Origin: Anoplolepis gracilipes
Lineage: Eukaryota > Arthropoda > Insecta > Hymenoptera > Formicidae
DNA: 64,000 nt
Reading direction: 5' to 3'
Assembly (NCBI RefSeq): GCF_047496725.1
Contig: NC_132975.1
Coordinates: 12,159,501-12,223,500, forward strand
Below are positions 25,628-38,619 of this stretch, piece after piece. A program made the position numbers and the translations under genes. The notes under the pieces were generated by a model. That model did no database searches and had not been told where the DNA came from. It worked only from the letters and a program-made list of their open reading frames with translations. The number at the start of each line of letters is the position of its first letter. Positions within the stretch are counted from its first letter, which is position 1.

Positions 25628-26692
25628 TAAAAATGCTAAACATAACAGAAATCATACGGGCTAAATCGTAAACGAGTTTTGACAAGATAAATCGAATAAA
25701 GTTTTGTTAGCACGAATTTGATCATATTTCTTTTCCTTCCTTTTATTTTAAGACATGATTATTTGTATTAGGATAATTTTTATATTTGTATAAAATCATT
25801 CTACATTTATATAATATTTGCACATAATATTATTATTTTTATACGATTGGTAAATATGTATTGTACCTTTTTCAAAATGAGACAATATTTGAAATGCATC
25901 AATATTTGCATAATATTTAATTCACTTTTTTTTCAAATAATTACTCTCAAACAATTACTACGTGTAAATGCGAGTTTATCGTATAAGTTAACAAGAATTG
26001 CATGTAGTTATTATTGATAATTATTATACATCATTATATAACATGAAATTAATTAAGTTTTTTTATTTTATTATTATTGTTTTATTTTTTTTTTTTTCAT
26101 CTTCTTCTATATAATTTATTTTTCATTCTTCAAATTATTATGATAGTTATTGTTTTAGTTTTTTATATATTTATACAGTCTTTCACTTATGTCGAGTATA
26201 AAGAATTGAAACATATATCTACTTAACAACATATCTACTTAACTTGTTATACAAGAAAATTAGAAAATTTATTATCGTTTGATAATACGTGGAGACTTTT
26301 CGTGAGACATTTGAAGGTCAGTTTTTGGAATTGCAGATTAAATGCAAATTTTTGTTCAATTCAATAAATAAAATCTGAAGAAAAAGATTATAGATACATA
26401 TAATAATCCGATTTTATTTGCAATAATATTGTTAATCTGTTTTTACAGTAGTTTACAAAATAATGATCGACGAAATTGCAATCAAACGTATTGCACGCGT
26501 CATCTATAACTCATTAGACAAGTACATATTACGATTTTTTATATTTTAAAATTATTACACATAATGCACGTTATTCTTTCTTTTTCCAATAACGATATTG
26601 TAAATTTGACCTATCAGGTGTTAAAATGATCACATTTTTTAAATTAAATTTAGTCTCTCTGTGATTTTATGCTTATAATTTCAGATTTAAAA

Positions 26693-26711
26693 TCTTGTCA
26701 AGGAGATCAGG
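26693..26711 (+). promoter_or_regulatory. CAAGG block upstream of P5
   Basis: TCTTGTCAAGGAGATCAGG, about 110-125 bases before the TATA box of P5. Confidence 0.4.
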
Positions 26712-26817
26712 TTTTATACGTGTATGTGTGTTCGACTCATTCATGGTTTAATGGAGAAAAATAATGATAGAAGTAGATACTGTATTTAAAACATTTCCGG
26801 AATCTCCAGAGAGTTTA

Positions 26818-26849
26818 TATATAAAGCTTACACGACATATTAAGTTAGT
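26818..26849 (+). promoter_or_regulatory. Core promoter of P5
   Basis: TATATAAAG at 26818-26826. The initiator has changed to TTAGT (26845-26849). Confidence 0.65.
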
Positions 26850-26896
26850 ATAATGTGAAATTTCTAAGCAGTAACTAGGGAAACAATTATTCAACA

Positions 26897-27733
26897 ATGA
26901 ATTCATTAGTGAGTTTAAATTTTTTATGCAAATCAAACGTATTATGTGCAAGGCAATGTCACGAGATCTTTATATGCAATCACGAATTTATATTTTTTGT
27001 AAAAAATAATAGATTATTTTAAATATTTTTGTGAATTGACAAAAGCAATTTTTTTTGATCAGACAATTATATAGTGAAATTTTTTTAGTTTAAAACTAAT
27101 CAATAACATTAGTGGTCAAAAATTAATTGCGGAAAATTAGTAAAGATGCAGATGTTTAAACTCACTCTCAATGACTTTGACTTATGTGCTTATGTATCTG
27201 TCTAACAATAAGAATGTGTATGTGTGTGTGTGTGCGTGTGTGTGTGTATCTATGTGTATGTGTGTCTATATGCAAAAATGGAATTGTGTGGAATTTACAT
27301 GAAATTGTACAATTATAAATTCCCGTTTTGCATCAAAAGCTTTGGGCGAGAGATAGATCTCGTATGTGTTATATAAGTAGTAACACTCTATCTAACAATA
27401 ATTTATTAATAACAGTATAAATTATGTATAATATTAAATTTTTTATTGTCAATCTAAAATTTGAAATTTCCTTTAGACAAACTTATAATTATTAATAATT
27501 TGTTAATGTGTAATGTGTTATGTAAGTAGTAACACTCTATCTAACAATAATTTATTAGTAACAGTATAAATTATATCTAATATTAAATTTTTTGTCAATC
27601 TAAAGTTTGAAATTTCCTCTAGACACACTTATAATTATTAATAATTTTTTAAGAAACAACAGCGATAGATAAAATAGAAGTTACTCGAAGTTAGGATCAT
27701 GGCAATATATGGTACGTTAAAATCTAAGTCATT

Positions 27734-27801
<68 letters not shown>

Positions 27802-28571
27802 ATTTTCATCTATACATTATAATTACACATTAATAATATGGAAATATAATTAATTGTGTGTATATCATGCAAAAGAAATAATATTGCAAAATGCTTTATC
27901 AGATTATATATCGTAAGACGAGAATACATTGTACCGATAATAATAAATTACTCTTCAGTGAACTGGACACATTATAATTGTTTATAATTTATTCTAATTT
28001 AAAAACATTATATTTGCATTACAGAAATATTTCGGTTGTTCCCTGTTGCTTATTAATTGATTTTATTAATATAAGAATATTCAGAAATTCTTCTACAATA
28101 TAATAGAATTTGAATCAAATTTATAATTTAGAGAACTATATAGAACTATATATAAACTATACAATTCTTCCTTTTCAGACAATCACATTGTGTGTTCTGA
28201 TAGAAGCAACAGTGATAATTGCGGAAACAGAAAGATTAACAAACTCTTCTGCAACTTTGTATGATATAAATTTGACCAAACTCATTGATATACGAGCAGC
28301 ATCAGAAGAACTATACGATTATCCTTCAAAATCAAGCAAATTTCTTTATAGTTATAATTATAACACTAATACCGGCATTCAGACTCGAGAAGATGGTTAT
28401 CTCAAAAATGTGAATTCCAATCAAGAAGTCCTAGAAGTGCGAGGCAGCTACAGTTATACTGACAATGAGGGCAATACCTTTCAAGTCTCATATATAGCTA
28501 ATGAAAACGGATTTCAACCGAAAGTTGTTCGCTTGCCCACATTACTATCATTAATAAAAAAAACCCTTTAA
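26897..28571 (+). CDS. P5, RR-1 cuticular protein, C-terminally truncated
   Basis: Exons 26897-26908 (MNSL) and 28179-28571, phase-0 intron of 1270 bases, acceptor CTTTTCAG. The product is 134 residues. The signal peptide (ITLCVLIEATVIIAET after MNSLT) and the RR-1 motif are open: LYSYNYNTNTGIQTREDG, VRGSYSYTDNEGNTFQVSYI, NENGFQPKVVRLPT. The usual PEGAHLP is changed to PKVVRLP. A CAA codon of the conserved LQYIAEHP tail has become TAA (28569-28571), removing about 15 residues whose frame still continues behind it to TAA near 28609. The RR-1 core is untouched, so the protein may work, but the changes suggest relaxed constraint. AATAAA at 28787-28792. Confidence 0.65.
27219..27252. repeat. TG-rich microsatellite in P5 intron
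   Basis: An interrupted run of TG dinucleotides within intron 1 of P5. Confidence 0.8.
27365..27648 (+). repeat. Tandem duplication in P5 intron, period about 149 bp
   Basis: 27365-27513 and 27514-27648 are direct copies, beginning 'tgtgttat.taagtag' and ending 'ataattattaataattt', with few differences. This partly explains why the P5 intron is longer than its relatives. Confidence 0.85.
27737..27798. repeat. (AG)n microsatellite in P5 intron
   Basis: 31 uninterrupted AG units. Confidence 0.97.
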
Positions 28572-29811
28572 TACATGTTTGAACACCCCGAAGAAAGTGA
28601 AAAGAAATAAAAATGCTGAAGAAAACGAAAATATCGCCAAAATGCAGGTGAGCTTCGGTAAAATAATAAATCGGAAAAAGCCTAACGCATAGTTGATAGT
28701 AGTCAAATCAAAAACAAATATTTAATCTTTCTGGAAACTGACTATTTTGCCTATTTCTTAATAATTTTTGTATTTGTATTATTATTAATAAAATGTAATA
28801 ATTGTACATAATATTATTAATTTCATGTTATCAATAGATGTATTGTACATATGAGATAAGCGTGTCAATACTTTGTAATGCAGTTGATTCCAATTAAATA
28901 ATTTCTTTAAACTATTATTATATACATATAAATACGTGCTTATATATATTATATATAGTTTATATATAGAGTTATTGTATGAAATTAATACATTTGCTAC
29001 ATTAATGTATTTTGTTGTTATTATTTTATCTTTTATCATCTTATGTTTTTTTTATTTTTCTTTTTCAAATTGTATATTTTTTTGTTATATTCTTTAACAT
29101 ATTTATTAAAAATATTTGTATCATAATATAATTTATAAATTTATAATTATATATAAATTTGCAAAACTCATTTTTTTATTATGTAATGTTTGCATATTAA
29201 ATAAATCTTTAAATAATAAATTTACAAAAAATTAATAATACGATTTATATAATTTAGCCTGTGATCTAACTAATTGAATATGGAAGTGTCATCAGATTTT
29301 TTAAAAACTGAAGGAAGAGGGGAGATTTTTCGAAAAATATGACATTAAAAATGTGATTATGCAGTTTTAAAGTACATTAAAAACCATGGAACTTTTATTC
29401 AAAAGTTTTTTTTATATTTCTTATTATTTCGACGTTTATTTGCTCAGAAATATAAAAATCGATTTTTCTTAAGAGAATGTTTCATCCCCTTAACGAAAAA
29501 GCACGTGTAAAAAAATACGTGTCTCCTATTTTGACCTAGACTGCAACATAGCGTATTAAAATCGGAGGGAGACGCTTTTCTTGTAAGTTTACATATTTTG
29601 TCTAAATTTAGTTTTAGCCAATTTCCTGATTTTAGGTATGGCTGCAGATTAAAAATATTACCAAGGAGAACAAGTTCTGCATACGTTTGCGTAAATGTTT
29701 ATCAATAAATGTCAGGTGTTATTGTTTATTGGTGAACAAGAGGATGTGAAGGACGAAAGACTTAAATAAAGTTTTAGAAAGTTCTAAGAACTTGGAATGA
29801 CAGATATAAAT

Positions 29812-30110
29812 ATAAGTGTGAACGAGATGTTAAATCAGTGTAGCGAAACATTTCGGAGCAACAACTATAAAAATAGCACGTGTCTTTTCTTAACATAAAT
29901 CCATTGGTGAGTTCAAGTTTTAGAACTAATTGTAAGAGTTTATAATCCAGTGTCACGAAATATTTATATATTTAGTAATAAATCTGTAATATTTTTCTAA
30001 ATCAAGTGCTTTTATAAATTACCACCTATTTCTTTTAATCAGACAACTAACAGAAAATTTTGATTGATTTAAAACTATAATTAATAATAATGAAGTGTAA
30101 AAATTGAGTA
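29812..30110 (+). pseudogene. P6 promoter and exon-1 remnant, start codon lost
   Basis: The initiator TCAGTGTAG (about 29835-29843) and the donor 'ttggtgagttc' (29904-) are recognisable, but the TATA box is weakened (GATATAAATATAAG) and the start codon is ATA (29895-29897) where relatives have ATG. The following intron sequence matches the P8 intron up to about 30110, where similarity stops. The matching exon 2 is most likely the broken one at 35509, now 5.6 kb away. Confidence 0.7.
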
Positions 30111-32579
30111 GATACTCTAAGAACTAATTTCACCATTGTCGGTTACCTCTAACCTTTTGTTCCTTTTGTCTTTTTATATATATAATATTAATAATATAGA
30201 CATAATATATAATATACATAATATATATGTGTGTATACACTAAAACTTTTTGCCCGCTAATTGCTATCTTTAAATTCGTTAAATAGCGAAAAGATTGGAA
30301 AAAAACAGCGCATTTCACTTTTATTTCACAAATAATTACAGTTATTTGACGTCGTTATTGCACTTTAAAGACGCATCCGCTTATGTTTTAAACTTTCCGA
30401 ATCATTGCTTTGAATCGTCTAAAAATACAACTGTGGAAATAATGATGTAATAGTGCTTTTAGGTGGTCAGTGTCATAAATGACGCTCTTGCTTGAGAACA
30501 TAAAAAGATAAATATACATCACAAAAAAATAAATCAAACAGAAAGAGAACACCAAATTTATCACAGCGGGAACAAATCTCACCGTCAAGTTAATTCCTCA
30601 TAGCAGAAAAAATCATAGAAAAAGTTTTTTATTGATCTAGATGTAATGTCTTTCTTCATATGCATATATAAAGCATTAAGATAAGAAAAATATAGACTTT
30701 GCAAAATATTTCAAATGTTTCCTTCTTTATATAAAATATGTTTTCGAATATTCCATTCTAATGTAGTAAAGATTTCTTCAATAAAGTTTCCATAGCAGCA
30801 TATTTTGATGCTTAATACTTTATACATATAATATAATGTACTGAATTATAAAGTATAACATAATTACAAATTATTATTATTATTAGCTGTTAAACAGGTG
30901 CAAACTGTCTTCTCGTTTCTATTATGATGCATTCTTGTCCGACACATCTTTCATTTTGAATTCTTAGATTATTGCGTTTTTTCTTTTTTTTTGTTAGAGA
31001 AAAATGCATTACGTATGCTTGATCCGGCTAGCTGGTCCGGCAAAAAAGTGTGGGAATCTCCTCGTTCTTAAATAGAAATATAAACTAAAGACTCCTTGTT
31101 TCTCAAGATACATTTTTTTAGAAGAAGTTTCATATTTTATTACACATTTATATATATAAATATGTTATTTACACATAGAATTAATTATATTACAAATATA
31201 TATTACAAAGTATGATATAAAATTTAATATATTACAAGAGAGTATATATTACAAAGTGTATTACAAAATACATATTATATAATTAATTTTATGTTACATA
31301 AAATTAATTATATTATATATATTTATATACATATATATATTTATTTATTTATTTATAAATATATTTTACAATATAGAATACAAAATTTAATATAAAATAT
31401 AATTTGAAATTTAATACAAAATAATTTTATTACGTAGAATTACACGAAAATGTTCGAAAAGCGTCCAATGTAAAATTTATTAGATATTTTTAAATCAAAT
31501 GTAGCTGATAGTCTATCAAAAGAATTATTAATAAATTTATCGATAACATCTCTCTCAACCTGGAATTTCAATAGAATTTTGTGTTATTGAACGTGTTCTT
31601 TCAATTTCATATAATTAACAATAGACTTTTTTTACAATCAATATACAATAAATATAATGTTATACATGTAACACACAATATAATATACATTACATATAAT
31701 ATAACGCAACTTAAGTGTATCTTATATGATCTTAATAACATAATATATATAATTTTATATATAATATATAATCTTATACAAAATAATATACAACATACAC
31801 ATATAATATATATATTATATTCCTATAATGTATAATAAATACAGTGTTATAACAAGAACGTATTTTCTATAATAAGGTAACATTTTTTATGTTTTTTATA
31901 ATTAAATTAAATTCTATTGTAAATATAAATTTAATTTTTATCTAATAATCTTTTTTTATAATTGTTTTCTTTATTTTTTATACATAAGTTATGTTTAATT
32001 AATTATTTATTTTTCCTGAAAAAATATATTTTTAATTTTTCTTCTAAAAATAAATTTAATTTCATAGTTGTAAATTTTATTTTATTAAATTTTCTTTTTT
32101 AACATCCTAATAACCTAGCAGACCTAACAGACCTCATTTTACTTGCTGGCTGCACCAGCAAAATCCCGTTATATAAAGCGATTTGCGAAGTCCTAATTGG
32201 AAATTCGCGATAACGTGAGATTTGGGAATTCACGATCGTATATATCTTCTACACATTCTGGCCACTTTTTAGGTCAGTTGAACCTACCTTTGTTGTTCTT
32301 GGCCATATTTATTCTAACTTGATTTTTGCGAGCCAAGAATCGAGGAAAAAGAATAACTTCTATTACCGGTTAATAATTATCATCGACAAATAAGACGACT
32401 TTTATTTGTTTAGGATCGTACGATATTATTAGAATCGTTTTTTAGGCGTCATTCAGTCGTCAAAAGTTGCAAAATAGAAATAATCATATATATATATGTG
32501 TGTGTTTGTAAAATATATTAGCATGCATTTCAACCCTCTGTCGGCAGTCATTAAGATCTATATCTTCAACTTTTATGTA

Positions 32580-32582
<3 letters not shown>

Positions 32583-32613
<31 letters not shown>
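32583..32613. repeat. (AT)n microsatellite
   Basis: About 15 AT units. Confidence 0.95.
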
Positions 32614-32615
<2 letters not shown>

Positions 32616-32950
32616 TATATAATTAAAATAAATATTTCATATATGGCTTGCATAAAATTGAAATAAATAATCATATATTTTTATTTTTTTTAATCTTTAT
32701 ATATGAATAGCATTTTTCTTAAAAAAGTTTAAAAATATAACAAATTTAAAAGTTTATATAAAAATGTATCTTATAGGACATACATATACGTATAAAAAGA
32801 AATTTTTATATGATTTAAAATTGACTCAGAGTTCGCTATCCCGTCGTCCGAGGGTTAAAGCAACGGATTTATCTATAATATAATCTACATTTCTATCTAC
32901 ATATCTCTACAAATCCATTGCTTTAAAATAAAAAGCTTTTTGACACTCAC

Positions 32951-34129
32951 CAATACTGTTGCGCAACAGTGGAGTTGTTGTTATAGAGGCTACGTTGTCT
33001 GTAACATACAAATATAAAATCCAAATTGTAGCAGAGCTTAAAATAATCAATATTCAAGAAATTATTATTGTACTCACTAAATTTTATATTTAATGTGTAC
33101 AATAATAAGTAAATATAGAATAATTTTAATTTAAAAAAATTCTAAAAAACATACTTATTAAAAAGGACTTTTAAAAGATTTAGATAAAAGTCTTTCTCTC
33201 TCAATCTCTCTTGTTTTGTTTTAATTATTTAAATAATAAATCGAATTAATTCGTGCACACAATTTATACGTAATAATTAATTTATATATTTAAATACAAA
33301 ATGTATATAAATACAAAATAATATTCACCATAGGGTTGCTCCACCGTTGCCCGATGCCTCTTCTAGACCTCCTCCTCCTCTCAGATTGTCACAGTTGTCA
33401 AAGTTTATTGTCTTACATGCGCGATACTTCTTTTAATTTGTTTAAACTGTATAATAGTAAAATTACGTGATATTTTAAATCGTACAAAAATAAAAACACG
33501 CGATAGTTTGGACGGCACTCCCACACTTTTACGCGTGAGACTTTGAACGGCACTCCCGAATTTCGAAACGATCGAAAGTCCCATTTCATCACGCACGAGA
33601 ATCATACTTAAAGTCGACAAGTCGGGAATTCGCGATTAAATTCCGAGCAAGAGTTAAGTCCGAAACAGAAGAAGAAATTGATCGAGGTAATCGATTGCGA
33701 ATGGGAGTCGCTCGATTCTCGTCCGCGTCTTAGGCCGACATAAACTCATTAAGCATGAATTCGAATGAGCATATGTGTCTGTCATCCAGACAGTCTACAT
33801 GATACGTCATAAGGGTGGTAGACGGATCAAGAGAGAACAACCATTTCAAAAATGTTCAACAATCTGAACATTTATCAAATGGATCGGATCTTTACTGATC
33901 ACTTTACTGATCGTAAATCATGACCTAAATCCTTCAGTCCTCAATGCGATATATATTGCTGGTAGACAATGCAAGAAAAGAGACCCATCAATGACTTATT
34001 TCAAGAATCGACCGAACTCTAATTAATTGAGACCGAAACCTGGTGTTGAAGCAGACCGTGTTCTCAACAACCGATTATCGAGCGTTAGCTTAATATTAAC
34101 CAAACATGTATCTATATATGAACTTACGT
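32951..34129 (-). other. Possible minus-strand spliced transcript (non-coding or 5' UTR exons)
   Basis: Good splice signals line up on the minus strand. A CpG-rich stretch ends at a strong donor (GAC|GTAAGTTC near 34128). A segment at 33446-33329 has acceptor TACTATTATACAG and donor ATG|GTGAAT. A 48-base segment at 32998-32951 has acceptor TATGTTACAG and donor TTG|GTGAGTG. The middle segment could read NCDNLRGGGGLEEASGNGG, but joining it to the next exon gives a stop, so these may be untranslated exons. A start codon in good context (AAATATGGCCAAG) with donor AAAG|GTAGGT follows near 32306-32288. No protein family is recognised. Confidence 0.3.
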
Positions 34130-35254
34130 CTACCTATGCGGCTGGCACTCGTCTCAGCCGCGACTGAGGCGTGTAAACGTTGTTATCCAGTAAAAAATAA
34201 TCGTTAAAAAACGCCAAATAAACGTCGACGAACGTCGATATCTATTCGACGTCTTCTTTTCAACCAATCATTTCTCACTGGAATACAAGAGAGAGAATCC
34301 CATTTAGTCGGCATTAAATATCGATCCTTAATACAATTTCGTGATCGAAATCAAGATATTATATGAACGAAAACACGACTGCGATCCCGATTACGAGACA
34401 AAGCCAAGATTAATGTAAACAATACCGCGCTGTTATCAAGGTCGAATGCCATGTTATTATTTTACGTATTATTTCGGAATCGCTCGGTACATATTTCAAT
34501 GCATTAAAATTTATCATGTGTATATCGTTATGAGAAAGAGAGAATGTGTATCATTGAGTACGGCGCGCTCGACTTTGAAATGACCGAGCGCGAAGCGCGA
34601 GTCTGCGACGCACGTGTCAGAGTGGAAGTACGTGCGTACGTGCTGTCACTACGCCTGCCGGAGTCTGAATGAATGGAAGTTACAGCTGCTCACACGCTAA
34701 ATTCCTATCCCTTCTACTTCTTACTATATGCGGTGACGTCAAGAAGAAGAGACAGCATGCAGCATGCTCTCTCTCTCTCTCTTTCTCCCTCTCGCGCGCG
34801 CGTCAAACAATAATAAATACGCATTATACGTGATAAAACTTGACGCGTTAAAATATGTACATCAAGTAATTCTAAAATATATAAAATGATATTATTATTG
34901 AAAATACATTTAACGCATTTTAAAGTGGTACGTGAAACGCGATTATGAAATATAATGCGTACTTTAACCAAAGCTTATGACGTTATTTTATATGAACTGT
35001 ACAACGATTCCTCTTATTACATTTATTATAATGAACATACACATTGTAAAGAAAATTATGTCAATGATGTTAACAATTATTTGAGAAAAATAGAATATAT
35101 ATCTATTATAGATACACGCATATATTTATTAGACGTAACTAAATGTAAATTAATAGTGAAAAATATGTAGAACTTTACTGCGTATAAATATATTTACTAA
35201 CAAAGACTATAACTCTATGCTATTATAGACATTTTGTCGTATTATATTGAATAA

Positions 35255-35369
<115 letters not shown>

Positions 35370-35508
35370 GATAGAAAAAGACAAAACAGACGTGTAACAT
35401 ATAGGAATAATTAAATAATTAAGACAGCATTGTATTGTATAATTTAAATACAATTTATAATATAATTTACAAATGATTTAAAGAATATAATTATATGATT
35501 CTTTTCAG

Positions 35509-35922
35509 ACAATCATATTGTGCGTTTTAATGAAAGCAGTTCTGATAACAGTAGCAATAAGATTACCTAATGTTTACTACTCTGAATCCCCAGAAGGGGC
35601 TTCAGCCAGTTTATACTACGCCGATCTATCCTACGTCACTGTTACATAGCAAACCTCTTTATAGCTATAGTTACAACACTGATATTGGCATTCAGATCAG
35701 GAAGATAGTCACCTCAATAATGTAGACACCGATCAGGAAGCCCTGGAAGTGCGAGGCAACTATATAGCTATACTGACAATAAGACTAACACCTTTGAGGT
35801 CTTACATGTAGCCAATGAGAACGGATTTCAGGCCAAAGCCTCACTTGCCCACAGTACCACCACTAATTAAAAAGGCTCTTCTGTACATCGCCGAACATCC
35901 AAAAGAAAATAGAACGAAATAA
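35509..35922 (+). pseudogene. P6 exon 2, RR-1 pseudogene
   Basis: The acceptor CTTTTCAG is intact and the frame starts TIILCVLMKAVLITVAIRLP, a credible signal peptide. It stops at TAG (35647-35649) in the spacer. Behind it the RR-1 motif is readable only in pieces and in several frames: KPLYSYSYNTDIGIQ, then a frameshift, then NENGF, LPTVPPLIKKALL and a tail ending at TAA 35920-35922. At least three frame changes make it a clear pseudogene. Its exon 1 is probably the ATG-less one at 29895. Confidence 0.85.
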
Positions 35923-36530
35923 AAGCACTAGAAATATGAGTAAAATTGATAAATTGTAAAGACAAGCTTCGATAAGATAATAGATCGAGAATATCCAATT
36001 GCTGATCAACAAATATTCAATCTTTGTAGAAGCCAACTATCTCGAAACTCGACTATTTATCGTGATTATTTTGTATCCCTATAATATTATTAACAAATTT
36101 ATATAATATTTTGCACACAATATTATTAATTTTATATTATCAGTAAATGCATTATGAATCTTATAAGATGTGTTTAATAAAGTGTAATATAATAATAAAA
36201 TGTATTTAATATTTGAATAATATTCAATTAATTCTTTATCCATTATTACTTTTTTCTTTTTTTAATAACGGGATTTATAACTTTTTCTTGTGGGATCCTA
36301 ATGAGTAAACTCATATTTCTTTATTAAATTCTAGTTCAACTGACTTTCTGTGAGTTTATGTTTTTTTTTATCGCGTAAGTTAATCGTAGATTTAAAATAT
36401 TCAAGGAAATCGTGCATGTATGCACGTTAGGTTTATTTGCATACGTAATTAATTGGAATGAGGAAAATAACAAAGAAATAGAAGGACGTAATATGTTACA
36501 AAGAAAGTTCTGGAATCTTCAGATGGTAGA

Positions 36531-36880
36531 TATATAAAGCTTGCACAGAATATGAATTCAGTGTAGTGAGAAATTTTCAAGCTAAAAGTAGTATATCTTT
36601 TTTGACGTGAATTAGTAAATCTAAATTTTTATAACTAAAATGTATTGTGTAACCAATGTCGAAATCTGTATATGCAGTCACGAACTACTAGTCTTATAAA
36701 TGGAATAATTTTATGAATTATAATTTATGAATTGACACAAGCAATTTCTCTCGATCAAGCAATTTAGTACTTATTAAAATTTAAAACTAATCAATAATAC
36801 TAAGTTGCAAAAATTAAATAGTTACAATTATCTAGTACTGATACAATTAGATAATTTAAACATTTTAATTAACTAGTAAA
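36531..36880 (+). pseudogene. P7, promoter and exon 1 only; exon 2 deleted
   Basis: TATATAAAG (36531-36539), initiator TCAGT (near 36558) and leader resemble those of P1-P5. The start codon is GTG (36607-36609) and is followed by a stop (GTG AAT TAG). Intron-like sequence runs to about 36890 and then switches to sequence matching the 3' flank of P5 (about 29045-29230), without any exon 2. This is the product expected from deletion between an intron and a downstream flank. Confidence 0.75.
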
Positions 36881-36889
36881 TTAACAATA

Positions 36890-37400
36890 TATATGTCTTG
36901 TATATGTATGTGTGTATATTATTTTTTATCTTTTATTATCTCTTTGTCTTTTATTTTTTTTGGACTGCATATTTTTCATTGTTATTCTTTCACATATTTA
37001 TTAGAAATACATACCTCTACCGTAATAAAATGTATAAATATATAATTTTTTATTTTACCTTAGTAAAATTAGTATCTCATGTATTTTTATTACATGTGTA
37101 ATTTTTGCATATTAAATAAGTATTTTTAAGAGCTTAAAAAAAATTAATAATAGAATTTATAACTCTATTCTCTGATCCTGAATGAATAAATTTACATTTC
37201 TTATCAAAATTTAGTTTTAATCAACTTTGTGATTTTAGCCACAGACACGCGACTACAGATTGAAAATTTTACCAAAGAAAACAAGTTCTGCATACGTTTG
37301 CATAAATGTTTATCCGTAAGTTTCGATTATATGTTATTGGAATAATGGACAAAAAAATCTGAAAGATGTAAGGATTTAAATAAAGTTATTAGAAAATCTT
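36890..37400 (+). other. 3'-flank-like and upstream sequence before P8
   Basis: 36940-37160 matches the 3' flank of P5, and 37190-37440 matches the upstream region of P6 (29600-29850, including CAAG.GAAAACAAGTTCTGC). So a complete gene body is missing between P7 and P8. Confidence 0.6.
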
Positions 37401-37491
37401 AAGAACTTCATATAAATATACACGAGATATTAAGTCAGTGAGAAATTTCGAAGCAACAGCTAAGAAAATAAAACATATATCTTTTCTCAAC

Positions 37492-38619
37492 ATGAATCGA
37501 TTGGTGAGTCCGCATTTTATAACTGAAAATTTACATAACACAATACTACAACAGATATTTATATGTATGTGATCCTAAATCTGCAGAATTTTTCTAAATC
37601 AAGTGCTTTTATAAATTATCATGAGTGATTTATTTCAATCAAACAATTATAGGAAATTTGTTTTTTAGTTTAAAACTGTAATTAAGTAATTATGCTAATG
37701 GCTAAACCACTATCTACAAAATATTTGTTATTAATAAAACTATATTATATAAACATATTTTCCAATAAAATTAATAAATAAATATATATAAGATAGAACA
37801 AATGTTTATGATAAATATTACAAAGTGCTCAAATAAGTTATACATTTTGTTGCAATATTATCTGTTTTTCTTGAAAAGTTTCTTTACTTAAAGCTTTAAT
37901 CAAGGTGTCACGTGTATATGGACCGATTAATTTGTTTTATTGCAATTTAATATATCACGACATATTATAATTATCCACAATTGTATGAAAATGTAATAGT
38001 TATACATATACTGTAGAATAAGAATATGTCTCACTATGTTTCACTCACAAATTGCTCTTTGATGATTATATGTTTAATTTGGAAATATACATTTACATAA
38101 TGCAGATATTTCAGCAATCTTTTGACACATTAATTGATTTTGCCATAAGAATATTCACAAATATCTTTTCATATTTTATAATACTATTTAAATCAAATTT
38201 ACAATACATAATTTAAGAACTATATAATTCTTTATTTTTGCAGGCATTCATTGTACGTGTTTTAATAGTAGCGGTAGTGATAACAGCAAAAGCAGAAAGA
38301 TTATCTACTGAAGACCCAAATCTCAATAAGATTTACTTACTAACTGAATCATATTTCTCACAAGCCTCTTTACAACTACAGCTACAATATTGATACTGGC
38401 GTTCAAGTCGAAGAAAGTGGTCATCTTAAGCATCTAAATATCGAGAAGGAGGCCTTAGAGATACAAGGTAGTTATACTGACGCCGAAAGTAATATCTTTT
38501 AGGTTTCGTATGTAGCCAACGAGAACAGATTCCAACCGAAGGGTGCTCACATAGCTACAGAAATCAAAAAGACTTTACAATATACCGTTGGACATCCTGA
38601 AGAGAACGGGAAGCAATAA
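37492..38619 (+). pseudogene. P8, RR-1 pseudogene
   Basis: Promoter TATAAATA (37411-37418) and TCAGT (37435-37439) lie closer than usual, because of a small deletion. Exon 1 37492-37503 reads MNRL with a good donor; exon 2 begins at 38244 (acceptor TTTTTGCAG). The signal peptide is open (AFIVRVLIVAVVITAKAERL). A frameshift in the spacer puts the RR-1 motif (KPLYNYSYNIDTGVQ) out of frame, a CAG in the motif has become TAG (38500-38502), and SYS of GSYSYTD is lost. The tail ends at TAA 38617-38619. Not expected to make an RR-1 protein. Confidence 0.82.
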
